NCBI GenBank assembly: GCA_001414345.1
Contig: LLCB01000009.1
Location: 248,001 to 312,000, forward strand
Direction: 5' to 3'
DNA length: 64,000 nucleotides
Origin: Hymenoscyphus infarciens
Taxonomy: Eukaryota; Ascomycota; Leotiomycetes; Helotiales; Helotiaceae
Shown: positions 1 through 9,699 of the stretch, in pieces
How the letters are laid out: every line of letters begins with the position of its first letter
Position numbering within the stretch: the first letter of the stretch is position 1
Made by a program: the position numbers and the translations under genes
Notes under the pieces: model-generated
Told to the model about the DNA's origin: nothing
Databases searched by the model: none
What the model saw: only the letters and a program-made list of their open reading frames with translations

Positions 1-635
1 TAGGGTGTTTAAGTGATTGTTTGTGGTGGGTGGTATGAGGTTTGGGTTGGGTGGTGTAGGTGTCGTTGTTGTTGTTGGTGAGAATACGCTGGAAAGTTGA
101 AGGTTACCATGCCTTTGAAATGGGGACGCTCACAGTTGGATTTTGCAACTAAAACAGGACTTGCGAGGGCGTGGAGAACTTTGAAGTGAAGTCGTGAGCT
201 TATTGTTAGGCCATGTGTTTAATTATTCGGCATGTATCTACCAGCAACTCATGACAAGTGGTTGACAAACTTTGCACAGGGCGATAGTCTTCTATAGTTT
301 CAGCAATCCTGAGACTTTAGCATTCAAAATATGGTTGATCTGAAAGGGAAAGGAGTTGGAGAAGGGTCTTCAGAGGTTCTTGGGTTAGGAAAAAAGGCAA
401 GAAATGTAGTGGGAGGGTAGAAATTGTCACAGCATCACGTAGTTCAGTGATCAAAGATTAATTCAGGGTATTTGTATGTACTGCGGTTCCTCCGCGCTGC
501 CAATATGTGCCCCAAAGTCACAGCAGCATTATGTACAATCCTGTAACTCCCCACTTACATTCCACCCTACCCATTCCAGAACTGAACGTGCCAATACATG
601 CATTGTGGAAAACCAAGTGAATCCAGTTGTTCCCT
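1..635. other. Left-edge sequence, no gene recognised
   Basis: No reading frame here has convincing coding character. A GT-rich stretch with a short GTT repeat lies near position 60. The minus-strand frame running off the left edge is open but Thr/Pro-rich and lacks a start codon, so it may be promoter or UTR of a gene outside the window. This stretch also holds the 3' flank of the minus-strand gene that ends at 636. A GTAAGT donor-like site just before that gene's stop leaves open a further small exon here. Confidence 0.4.
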
Positions 636-1883
636 TCAGGTTTCCGCATACTTACGCGCGTTATTAGCCTTGTACTCCGTCAAGATATCAGTTATTTGTG
701 CCCGTTGGTCTTGGGTGCTGGTAGGGCACAAACGGCAGTCAAAAGTGAATTTCTTGATTCCCTTGAGACCTTTCAAACCCTTGTGACTTTTGAGATGCTT
801 GATAAGTTTATTGTTGCCGCTGGCACTCGAAGCGTAGAGGTCGAGAGACAGACTCTGTAGAGACTCCATGCTATTCAACATCGGGAACGTGAGAGTGGTC
901 GCAAATGTGAGGTGACTTGGGACGGGGAAACAAAGTTGGAGCTCTGTGATGGCGTTTCGTGAGATTGGATTGATGACCGAGAGATACTTTTTATTGTGTC
1001 AGTCACAGTTAAAGATGGAAGGAGTGTATAGTACTTACGTCCATCAGCATGCGGGCGCTGGAGAAAGAAAAGGCTTTATTGCGATAAAAAAGACCTGTGC
1101 CATGTACCTCAACATATGCTTGCTTGCAAATCAAGTATATATCATTCAATTCTGGGGGCGCAAGTTAGTACAACAATCAGAAACACAAAGAGTATGGCGG
1201 GGGGAAAGCTCCCTCCTCCCATACACATAGTAATCTTGAAAGGGAAGATAACTCACGCTTTCCAAGACTTGCGCAGCTATTTGCTTCTTTTGAGCCACCA
1301 CTACCCTCTATGCAAAGAACATAGCCCTTCTTATCTCTGAATTTGTCAAGGTGTTTGGTCGGTTCAATCGCAACTACACCGCCCTTGGTGTAAGTGAGGG
1401 TTTCGTAGTTCCAGACACTACCGCGGGCAATATTGTCCATGGCATACTCGAAGACTTTCAATCGAAGGTCGAGGCTTAGGGCGTTGTATAAGAGACCGGT
1501 GTTCGGCGCAATGTTCTTTGTCCATTCTGGTGACTAGATCGAAGTGTTGGTCAGCTACAAAGTTTGCATGCGCAAGCTATGGAATGGGAGGGTGCAAGAG
1601 CACTTACGTAGATGCCAGTCGCAGGTACAAGTGCCTTAGCATTCATCGCAATCGGAACAGAAAGCTTCTTTGCCTTGCCCTTGCCAGTCTTTACCTCAAA
1701 TTCTGGAATCTGTTGGGTGGTTAATGCGTGGCGCGTTAATGGTGAAGCCGATCTGAGTCTTACCTGGAATTGATTGAAGCGATCAACGTCTCTGGTATGT
1801 CTGTAGATCTTTGTCTTCTGCTGGTTTCTCACCCTCTTAGCGGCGGTGACAGCCTTCTTTTTCTTCATTCTGGTGCTTTCCAT
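636..1883 (-). CDS. 2EXR/F-box-like hypothetical protein, five exons
   Basis: Five exons give about 320 residues: 1883-1764, 1709-1608, 1533-1257, 1151-1039 and 986-636, with GT-AG introns of 52 to 105 bp and continuous phase. I started at the ATG at 1883, which opens a Lys-rich basic N-terminus (first about 30 residues). An in-frame upstream ATG at 1973 is possible but adds Thr-rich UTR-like sequence. The centre, reading LDLRLKVFEYAMD and then LICKQAYVEVHGTGLFYRNKAFSF, matches the layout of fungal 2EXR/F-box-like proteins: a short 'LRLKIWEYA'-type helix, then a 'CRQ.Y.E....FY..N.F.F' strand pattern. The C-terminal third contains leucine-rich segments. The role is unknown; proteins of this kind are many and poorly characterised in Leotiomycetes. 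Family assignment is by eye. Confidence 0.6.
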
Positions 1884-2152
1884 CTTGAAGGTGATTGTGA
1901 TAGTTGTTGTTGTTTTGAGGAAGTTTGTAAGATGAACGCGACAGGCAATAATTAGACAATTTCTTAGCGTCACCTACGTCTTGTTGCCTACCGAGGATCA
2001 GCCGGTAGCCCTAACTAAGCACATGGTATCAATGGGCTAGAAAGGGATCGGAATTTCGGGGCTCAAATCGGAGTTGTCAAGAGTAGTTTTCTCGCTTAAG
2101 TGGCGAGATATACATTCACCTATCATAGCTTCTTACAAATTAGAAATTATAA

Positions 2153-3235
2153 TGTCTTTACGCTTAAAAAGCAAGTATATAGACATTTGGTCTTATCTAT
2201 AAAGTAATTATTTAACTATATTCTTTAAATAATCTTAATAATAAATATTAAAAGACTCTCTTTATACTAAAAAGTAAACTAATTAAGACTTTATACTTAT
2301 CTAAAGTTTACTTAATTAACTATATTCTTTAAATATTCTTAATAATAAATATTAAAAGACTCTTTTTATACTAAAAAGTAAACTAATTAAGACTTTATAC
2401 TTATCTAAAGTTTACTTATTTAATTATATTCTTTAAATGTTCTTAATAATAAATATTAAAAGACTCTCTTTATATTAAAAAGTAAACTAACCAAGACTTT
2501 ATACTTATTTAAAGTTTACTTAACTAACTATATTCTTTAAATATTCTTAATAATAAATATTAAAAGACTCTTTTTATACTAAAAAGTAAACTAATTAAGA
2601 CTTTATACTTATCTAAAGTTTACTTAATTAACTATATTTTTTAAATAATCTTAATAATAAATATTAAAAGACTCTCTTTATACTAAAAAGTAAACTAATT
2701 AAGACTTTATACTTATCTAAAGTTTACTTAATTAACTATATTCTTTAAATATTCTTAATAATAAATATTAAAAGACTCTTTTTATACTAAAAAGTAAACT
2801 AATTAAGACTTTATACTTATGTAAAGTTTACTTATTTAACTATATTCTTTTAATGTTCTTAATAATAAATATTAAAAGACTCTCTTTATATTAAAAAGTA
2901 AACTAACTAAGACTTTATACTTATTTAAAGTTTACTTAACTAACTATATTCTTTAAATATTCTTAATAATAAATATTAAAAGACTCTCTTTATACTAGTA
3001 AACTAACTAAGACTTTACACTTATCTAAAGTTTACTTAATTAACTATATTTTTTAAATGTTCTTAATAATAAATATTAAAAGACTCTTATTACGCTGAAA
3101 AGTAAACTATTTAAGACTTTAACTTTATCTAAAGTTTATATAATTAACTATATTCTTTAAATGTTCTTTTTAGCAAACATTAAAAGACTCTCTTTGCTCT
3201 AAAATAGCTAATAAAGCAAAAGTTTAGTATTATCT
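2153..3235. repeat. 104-bp AT-rich tandem satellite with 416-bp higher-order repeat
   Basis: About ten tandem units carry the recurring phrase CTTAATAATAAATATTAAAA. The C that opens it falls at 2234, 2338, 2442, 2546, 2650, 2754, 2858, 2962, 3062 and 3166. Spacing is 104 bp each time except one 100-bp step, where four bases are lost near 2997. Unit variants recur every fourth unit, so the true period is 416 bp. First and last units are degraded. No coding potential; CA and TG dinucleotides are scarce, as in the RIP-affected blocks of this window. Confidence 0.93.
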
Positions 3236-4516
3236 AGACTATGTTTGAAATATCACTCTTTTCTAATATAGCTTAAATATCAACAATAATAGGTTCTTTT
3301 TATAAGAAGGATAACAATAAATAATCGCCTGATGATTTATTATACGAAGAAAACAATAGAAGAATGAATATGCTCAAATGACAAACCTACCTTTTCAAAA
3401 AAGTAAAACTTACTACTATGGAATAGACTGAAATATAAACTGGCATATAGTAATTAAACTCTGCTTAAAGTAATAGACTTGATTATTATAAGCCCCAATG
3501 GATACACTTTAGACTCACACATTGTAGTAGACATAATCAGAAATCTTAACCCGAAAATTCCAACTTTTTCTAAACTAATTACATCCATAATTATCAGTCA
3601 TAGACCAGGTGCCTGAGATGTTGAGTGCAGTCAAACACGTTATTCTCTACGTGCTATCACGATGTCTTTGATCTGGCACTGAGCCGGTAGCTACTATGAA
3701 TGACGTGGCATATTTCAGTAATGTCGAGTCACTTACTAGAGTCCTTAACGAACAGTAACTAAGCTCTGTGTCCTTCCACTGCGAAATGAAGTTTCATCAC
3801 ACCATGGCGCTCAATAAAAATCGCTTCGAAATATCCTAACCCTATTAAGGAGTATTGGAATTGAGGTCAGTATGGATTTGTCTCCTAGCGATAGGCCCGA
3901 CGATCTGACATTCTTTCCTTTGGAAGTAAAAATACCAAACAAGTATAGGGGGTCAATTGGTGGAGCGGGGAATAACAAGCTCAAGTCTCACAAATGATGT
4001 GACTACACTTAACACTACTCCCCCCTTTCTGCTCGCTTGGTTTCTCTGATCTTCCCTCCATCAGTCTCTCTTGCTGAGATAAAGAGAACGAAGAAGAATG
4101 GGATAGGGCAAAAGCAGAGAAAGCCTGTCTTTTATCTTGCCTATCTTGGGTAAGGGATCCGGAAGACCTAGATAGGTTGCATCGCGATCAAAACCAGTCT
4201 CGGTTAAGAAGGTGAAAAGGATATAGGACGAGGTAGCGTAAGCAGGAACTTCTTAAACACTCCACCCCCTAGATTACTCCCGGCGAACTATGTGAGCTTC
4301 TTTTCTTCAGATTATCTTCGAAAAAAGAATGAAGGAGGGGGTGAGAAAGGACAGGACCTGGGGGCCGCGTTTGTCGAATGCTTTTTCTCTCTAAAACGAA
4401 CGAGAAACGTGGATGGGAGAGAGAAGAAAAAGGAAAGGTATAGGGATAGGGGGTTCAAGTAGTGGGGCGAGAGAGGTTTACGCTCTGTAAAAAATTTATT
4501 ACCTTAATTCTATCTA
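3236..4516. other. Gene-free stretch between satellite and MITE
   Basis: No open frame or recognisable family. The left part, to about 3600, is AT-rich like the satellite. From 3900 to 4480 the sequence becomes purine/pyrimidine-strand-biased, with several G5 runs and C-rich tracts. It may be decayed repeat sequence; I cannot name it. Confidence 0.5.
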
Positions 4517-4518
4517 TA

Positions 4519-5030
4519 GCCAGTTGCGAATTAAGCTTGAATTTTAACGTTTTTTTGTAATCCGAGCGTTTTTGAAAAAAGCTCCCTCTCTGCTATCTTA
4601 TTTTGCTCTTTACTTAATAATAACATATGTTAGTATACTCTAGATAACAGGAAACGAGAGCTCTATATGTCCTCTATTACTCTATAAACTTTTTATATAT
4701 AAAATAGAAGTTTATATTTATACTCTACTTTTTAGAAGGCCTTATCGAGGTAGCGATAAGAGCTTACAGGGGTAGTGAAAATTTTCTAAAAAAGGGTTTT
4801 TTTTTAAGAATTATCTATTTTTTAGTTTACTTTTATTATACTTACTTTAAATTAATAAGTAATATAGAAGAGAGATAATTAGATATAGCGCTTCTTTCTA
4901 GCCAGGCCTCGTCTCTTTTAGAGTACTTTTATTTTCTGTCTTCTAAAGAAAAGAGGGAGAAAGCTTTGGAAAAAAAAAGCTTGGATTATAAAAAAAGTGG
5001 GCAAATTCAAGCTTAACTCGCAACTCACTG
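4519..5030. mobile_element. MITE-like element with about 70-bp terminal inverted repeats, TA flanks
   Basis: The left end (about 4519-4590) and the reverse complement of the right end (about 4960-5030) match over roughly 70 bp, sharing AGTTGCGA.TTAAGCTTGAA, then a T-run, then TAATCC.AGC, then a CTCCCTC block. TA dinucleotides flank both ends (4517-4518 and 5031-5032), as expected for Tc1/mariner-type elements. The roughly 380-bp interior has no open frame, so this is a non-autonomous element. The left tip differs from the right by a short indel. Superfamily assignment is inference from the TA flanks. Confidence 0.8.
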
Positions 5031-5643
5031 TAGCTAAACTCATTCTCTCTACCTCTTATATTATCTCCTATGCTTTCCCATATTTTTTTTTAACTTATGG
5101 AATTCATTCATCGAATTATTCATGTTGCTTATTTCAGTTCTTATTCGTTAGAGTTTGAGCTTGTAGGATGAGAGAATGAGACTTCACGCAAGTGCGGCAA
5201 TGAGTGAGCGGGAAAGACATAAGGTTGTATAGATAAATGCACAATTACGGTAGTGACTCCTGATTCTCTTACTCTCAATAATCGAAAATAAATAACATTA
5301 TTCTAGATGGTCAGAACAATTGAAGTAAAGCGGATTACTTACTATTATTTTGAATGTATTTAGTAGCTATTAGTTCTAAATCTCTCATATAACTTTATTA
5401 CTAACCAACGACATCTGCTAAAAACCCATATTGAAAAGAGGTTGTTCAGGCGTACATAGGAGGATATAGACTGTTATGTTTGAACAACAATTGCTTCTAT
5501 CAACTATTCTAGTGCTTTCAGCAAAGTGCTCAATGGACGGGGAGGAACCGGTGCCCATGGGTGATCCTCAATACTCATTGCTCAAGATGGTTTAGGTACC
5601 AACAACGCCAACTTTTAAACCACATAAGCGAAAGACTATCATA
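5031..5643. other. Gene-free spacer between two MITEs
   Basis: No open frame, RNA gene or clear repeat seen. Composition is intermediate between the genic regions and the AT-rich blocks. Confidence 0.5.
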
Positions 5644-6270
5644 GGGCCTGTTTGGTTCGCGCCCTCGATTCGCGAATCTCTATACAAAAGTTGAATCGAA
5701 TTAATTTAATTCGTAAACCTTCTTTTGAATCATAAATCCGTTTAGCAAAAAGCCTCTATTTATAAATCGAATCACATAAATCAAGCCTTAGCACTATATT
5801 CGTGAATCTCCTACACAAAAAAGCTCGATTCGTGAATACACCTCTAGGGTAGTATCTACGAATCGAACCTTTGATTCATTTATACCTTATAATACTATAG
5901 TATACCTCCCTTAACACTAATAATACTATACCTCCCTCGTTTAGTATAACACTAATAATACTATAGTATACCTACCTCCCTTGTTTAGTACTTAATCGTA
6001 GATATACTATAGTTGCTGGCGTAATAGCAGCTATATTAGTAGCTCCATTTTTTAAGAATAACTTCGTTAAAAGGCCTTAGTATACTTTGAAGCTTCTAAT
6101 ATATATTTTCAGAGAATTCTTTTTGGTAAGCAATTCACTATACAGTTACTAAATAGCATAAGAATTTGATTTAAGAATATCGATTCAATTCATAAGCGAA
6201 TGAAAAGTGGCCCGTGCTAGCTCGATTCGACGAATAAATCAAGGGATCAAAAGGTGAACTAAACAGGCCC
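5644..6270. mobile_element. MITE-like element with GGGCCTGTTT termini
   Basis: The left end GGGCCTGTTTGGTTCGC (5644-5660) is repeated in inverted orientation at 6254-6270 with two differences. TA flanks both sides (5642-5643, 6271-6272). The interior has several partly inverted copies of a TTCGATTCGTGAAT-like word and a direct duplication of a CTCCCTTRTTTAGTA/ACACTAATAATACTAT phrase at 5890-5990. No coding capacity. The GGGCCTGTTTGG terminus is common in Tourist/PIF-Harbinger and some hAT MITEs, so the superfamily stays open. Confidence 0.75.
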
Positions 6271-6408
6271 TATAATTTGAGTATAATTAAAACAAAGATT
6301 GGAATTTAAGTGAGGGTCTTAAGGGATCCCGATGAGTGATAATAGTTTTCCAGACTTTCTGAACATTACTTGCAAATGCAAGTGTACCTAGAGAAAAGCT
6401 AAACTCTT

Positions 6409-7408
6409 TTACAAGGAGACTTCTAACTCCCTTTGTCGAATTGAACTAATTCTTGGACTCGCAATCCCAGTCACTGTGAGAACCATATCGTAAACCGAGA
6501 ACACTTTGAATTTGGGAACTGAGTATGTGATAATAGGGGGCAAAAAGAGGAAGAAAATAATAACTTTAAGTCTGTCTAATTCTATGGTATAGACCATAAG
6601 CAGTGACAACATACAGAACAGAAGAATAAAACAACGTGACAGTAAAGATCAAAACAACCTATAAATTCATCAGTGAAGTTCATACCATCAAAGGCAACTT
6701 TACATACTTTGATACTATTCCAAGTCCATTCTTGCTTAATCTCACTCCAAACCAACACTCCCAGTCCCACCGCAAACATCACGATACTGAAGTTTACTAG
6801 CGACAATGGGGTCTGCCAAGCAACAAGTTGCAATTTCCTTGGTTTCCAAACGCCATTTCTCTCTTTTCCCAAAACCTCTCGAATTTTCCGCAGGCCTTCT
6901 GGATGACTGCTGAGTCGACTTAGAGCGACGGCTTGTTGGGCTGAAGCGGCAATAGAAGTAAGTGCTAGCACGAGAGCACTATACCACAATGCTCGGACAG
7001 TCGATTGGCTTGCATTATCTGTAGTTGTGAGAGCAGGCCAGGTATACGATGTTGCAATGACACCTCCAAATAATGCACTCTGTGATTGCAAGAAGTGAAA
7101 TTTCAGCGACCAGACCACAATCTGTACGATGGATGACCTACAGTAATGCATATGGTGCTCAATTGAGATTGCGTCGTGTCTCGCCAAACTGCCGTCAGCC
7201 GATCTTTCTCACCCTCGTCTTCTTCATTGAGCAATCTTTGAATCGGATCTGAACAGGCAACCCAAGCAGCAACATGGAACGGCAAAATGTTCTTAGTGAG
7301 TGTTAGAAACACGTTTCCGACCTGTCTCCACTTTGACATGGTGAAACTTTGATAGCGGGGTTTTTCTTGTAAATCAAAACTCGCGAGAACTAGATTTGAG
7401 GAACTCAA
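6409..7408 (-). CDS. Four-helix membrane protein of unknown function
   Basis: Three exons (7408-7142, 7079-6686, 6581-6409) joined across introns of 62 and 104 bp give about 277 residues. The N-terminal 90 residues are soluble and charged. Four hydrophobic segments follow: about residues 86-108 (ITSALFGGVIATSYTWPAL), 115-140 (WYSALVLALTSIAASAQQ), a segment after LQLVAWQTP, and a last one in exon 3 (VIIFFLFLPPIITYS). The WYS-LVLALTSIA--QQ-VAL pattern recurs in a fungal family of uncharacterised membrane proteins that I recognise only by sight. Starting at 7408 keeps the N-terminus longest; a second ATG at 7339 (MSKWRQ) is an alternative. If the last intron were retained the protein would end in a short different tail. 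No function is suggested by the neighbours. Confidence 0.65.
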
Positions 7409-8513
7409 AACATTTGCAAAAGAAGAATCTGAGTGACTGACACGGCTTACAGGGTGAGCTGGTAGCAGAGTACAGACTAACTTGAAATGTGTCTTTTTCG
7501 TGTTCTCATATGAACGTTACACATGGTCTCACCGTCTCACCATAGAAAAGAAAGGAATTATTTTTCGAGGTGTGTGTTGAACAATTGACCGAGTGCCACT
7601 TATTGATCATTTCAAAATGACTGAAGTGCCACACATTTAATTTCCTCCTGGCTTGAAAGCTATACTTTCATCTTTTGGAGCTGTCTTTTAGTAGTGAAGT
7701 AATCAACATTGAATAGTAGCATTCCGCTGGCTTTTACATTTTTTTTCGCCATGATTACTTTATTTAAGTCATAGAGAACGTTAACTGACAGGATATGCCA
7801 AGTTCAAGAACCCAAGTGTTACCCTATCCTAAAAATGCTGCCACGGGCATGCCTATTAGATAAATAGGTCAAAGAAGCACTTAAGATGGAAAAACCAAGC
7901 AGCTGGCTTCTAGTCATTCCAGTGGTGATTATGGAAAAGTATTATGAACCGGCAATAGGAAGAATAGGTACAATAAACACAATAAAAACAAGACAAGTGT
8001 ATTTCATAGTCACAGGAAGAGAAGAGACGATGATCGCGAGAAACCAGGGGGTTCACCCTAAATATTTTAAATACACGAATTGAATTTCATAAAGAAAGAT
8101 TACCAACCCATATTCCACCTCCTCAGTACTGGAAAAAGAAAATCCGTAATCTCGAGTAAGAAAAAGGAAAAATCCAAGAACCCCATGGATCGGAGAGATA
8201 TGGTAAGGTGAGCAAAAAGACAGCTCGCGGAACTGCCATGAATGTACAAAAGGATGCTGTCGGCCTAGAATCGAAAACTAAACCCCTCCTGTATGTACCA
8301 TATGTACAAGGCCTATGAACAGACAGTCAACCCATGTAGAGCTGCAGCCATCGATGTGAAATATAGTGATGTGACTTGGTTGACCGAGTTGGTGGCAAAG
8401 TCGAAGTGAGAAGTGAAGATATGAGACAACTCCTAGATACAGACCGAAAAGCGCAAGAACGCCGGGGGAACTATATTCGGTATCGAAAGGACGCGTTTGT
8501 TGTTGATGGGTGC
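7409..8513. other. Intergenic region upstream of the membrane protein gene
   Basis: Contains the promoter side of the minus-strand gene ending at 6409 and the 3' flank of the pheromone gene. A pyrimidine/T-rich tract lies near 7736-7750. Short frames such as 7886-8083 lack features of real proteins. No repeats stood out. Confidence 0.5.
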
Positions 8514-9553
8514 TTATGCGAGGACAGAGCGGGCGACGTTCTCAAAGGCGTGGAGATCACGCTTGGCCTTCCAGCAAGATTGTCCGACACGTCGACATGG
8601 TTCTGGGTTAGCAGCTGCCTCAGCGAGAGCTTCGGCGGCACGTTTAACCTTCCAGCAACTCTGGCCAACACGACGGCATGCCTCAGCATCTGCCTCGGCC
8701 TCAGCCTCTGGGTTTGCATCACGCTTGTTCTTCCAGCATGACTGTCCAACACGTCTGCAGGCTTCGGCCTCTGCCTCTGCCTCTCTCTTGATCTTCTTCT
8801 CAGCTTCCTCAGCATCAACTAGAAAATTGTTAGTGGGTCTCATGATGATGGGGGTATGGGGAATATAAACTTACTGTCTGGGTTGCGAAGCTTGAGCTTG
8901 GACATGAATTCCTCTCCATCTGGGGAAGCAGCAGCTACTGCCTCTGCAATAGCAAGAGCGTCTCGCTTGGCGTTGTAACAAGCTCCTCCAACAAGATCAC
9001 ATCGTGCCTCAAGTTGCTCGGTTGGCTCAGCGAATGCTTCGGCAACAGCCTCAGCTGCTCTCTTAACCTTCCAGCAAGATTGTCCAACACGTCGGCATGC
9101 CTCAGCATCCGCGTCTCTCTTGGCCTTCCAGCATGACTGTCCAACACGTCGGCATGCCTCAGCTTCGGCTTCGGCCTCAGCCGCTCTCTTGGCCTTCCAG
9201 CAAGATTGTCCAACACGACGGCATGCTTCTGGTTCTGCCTCGGCCTCGGCATCAGCTTCTCTCTTGACTTTCCAGCATGACTGTCCAACTCGGCGGCATG
9301 CTTCGGGATTGGCGAGTGCATCAGCTGTACGCTTGGCCTTCCAGCAAGATTGACCAACACGTCGGCATGCTTCTGCTTCAGCAAGAGCTTCAGGGGAAGC
9401 AGCTCGCTTGGCGTTGTAGCAAGCTCCTCCAATGCTGTAGCATGCCTCTGCCTCAGCGACAGCAGCAGCAAATGGGTCGGGGTTGGCGTTTGGTGCGGCG
9501 CTAACGGAAGTAGCCGCTAGGATAAGGACGCATAAAGTGTTCGTAAGCCTCAT
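8514..9553 (-). CDS. ppg1: Alpha-pheromone precursor with eight canonical and two divergent peptide repeats
   Basis: Two exons (9553-8875 and 8818-8514, 56-bp intron) encode 327 residues. Residues 1-19 are a signal peptide ending in VSAAP, so the product enters the secretory pathway. The rest is repeat: acidic X-Ala/X-Pro spacers (Ste13-type dipeptidyl aminopeptidase substrates), a peptide core and a dibasic KR (Kex2 site). Eight cores read CRRVGQSCW followed by KxKR: five in exon 1 and three in exon 2. This matches the C-R-x-x-G-Q-S-C-W pattern of Neurospora-type alpha pheromone. Two more cores, the first and last in exon 1, read [10 protein letters not shown] and [10 protein letters not shown], also ending in AKR, with the same six-residue spacing between cysteines. 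The peptide would act outside the cell on the Ste2-type receptor of the opposite mating type. A CTATAAGG box lies about 140 bp upstream of the ATG. Role assignment is firm; processing products are inference. Confidence 0.93.
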
Positions 9554-9691
9554 GATTGGGGATGATTGATTGTTGGTTTGCGGTGCGGTTTTGTATGTTT
9601 ATGTGAGTGTGTTTGCGGGGGTAAAGTTGTGAGCAAAGTTATTTGATTGATTGCGTGATCAGAAAGAGGAAACATGATGAAAAACTCGAGT

Positions 9692-9699
9692 CCTTATAG
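9692..9699 (-). promoter_or_regulatory. TATA-like box of the pheromone gene
   Basis: CTATAAGG on the minus strand, about 140 bp upstream of the pheromone ATG. It sits at a plausible distance for a TATA element with an ordinary 5' leader. Single-site evidence only. Confidence 0.3.

Noticed and set aside
2153..3235. CRISPR-like interpretation of the 104-bp array
   Set aside because: Units are contiguous without unique spacers, AT-rich and in a eukaryotic genome; it is a satellite.
8497..9353. Plus-strand frames rich in Ala/Ser across the pheromone gene
   Set aside because: Antisense shadows of the repeat array. The minus-strand frame has signal peptide, Kex2 sites and pheromone cores.
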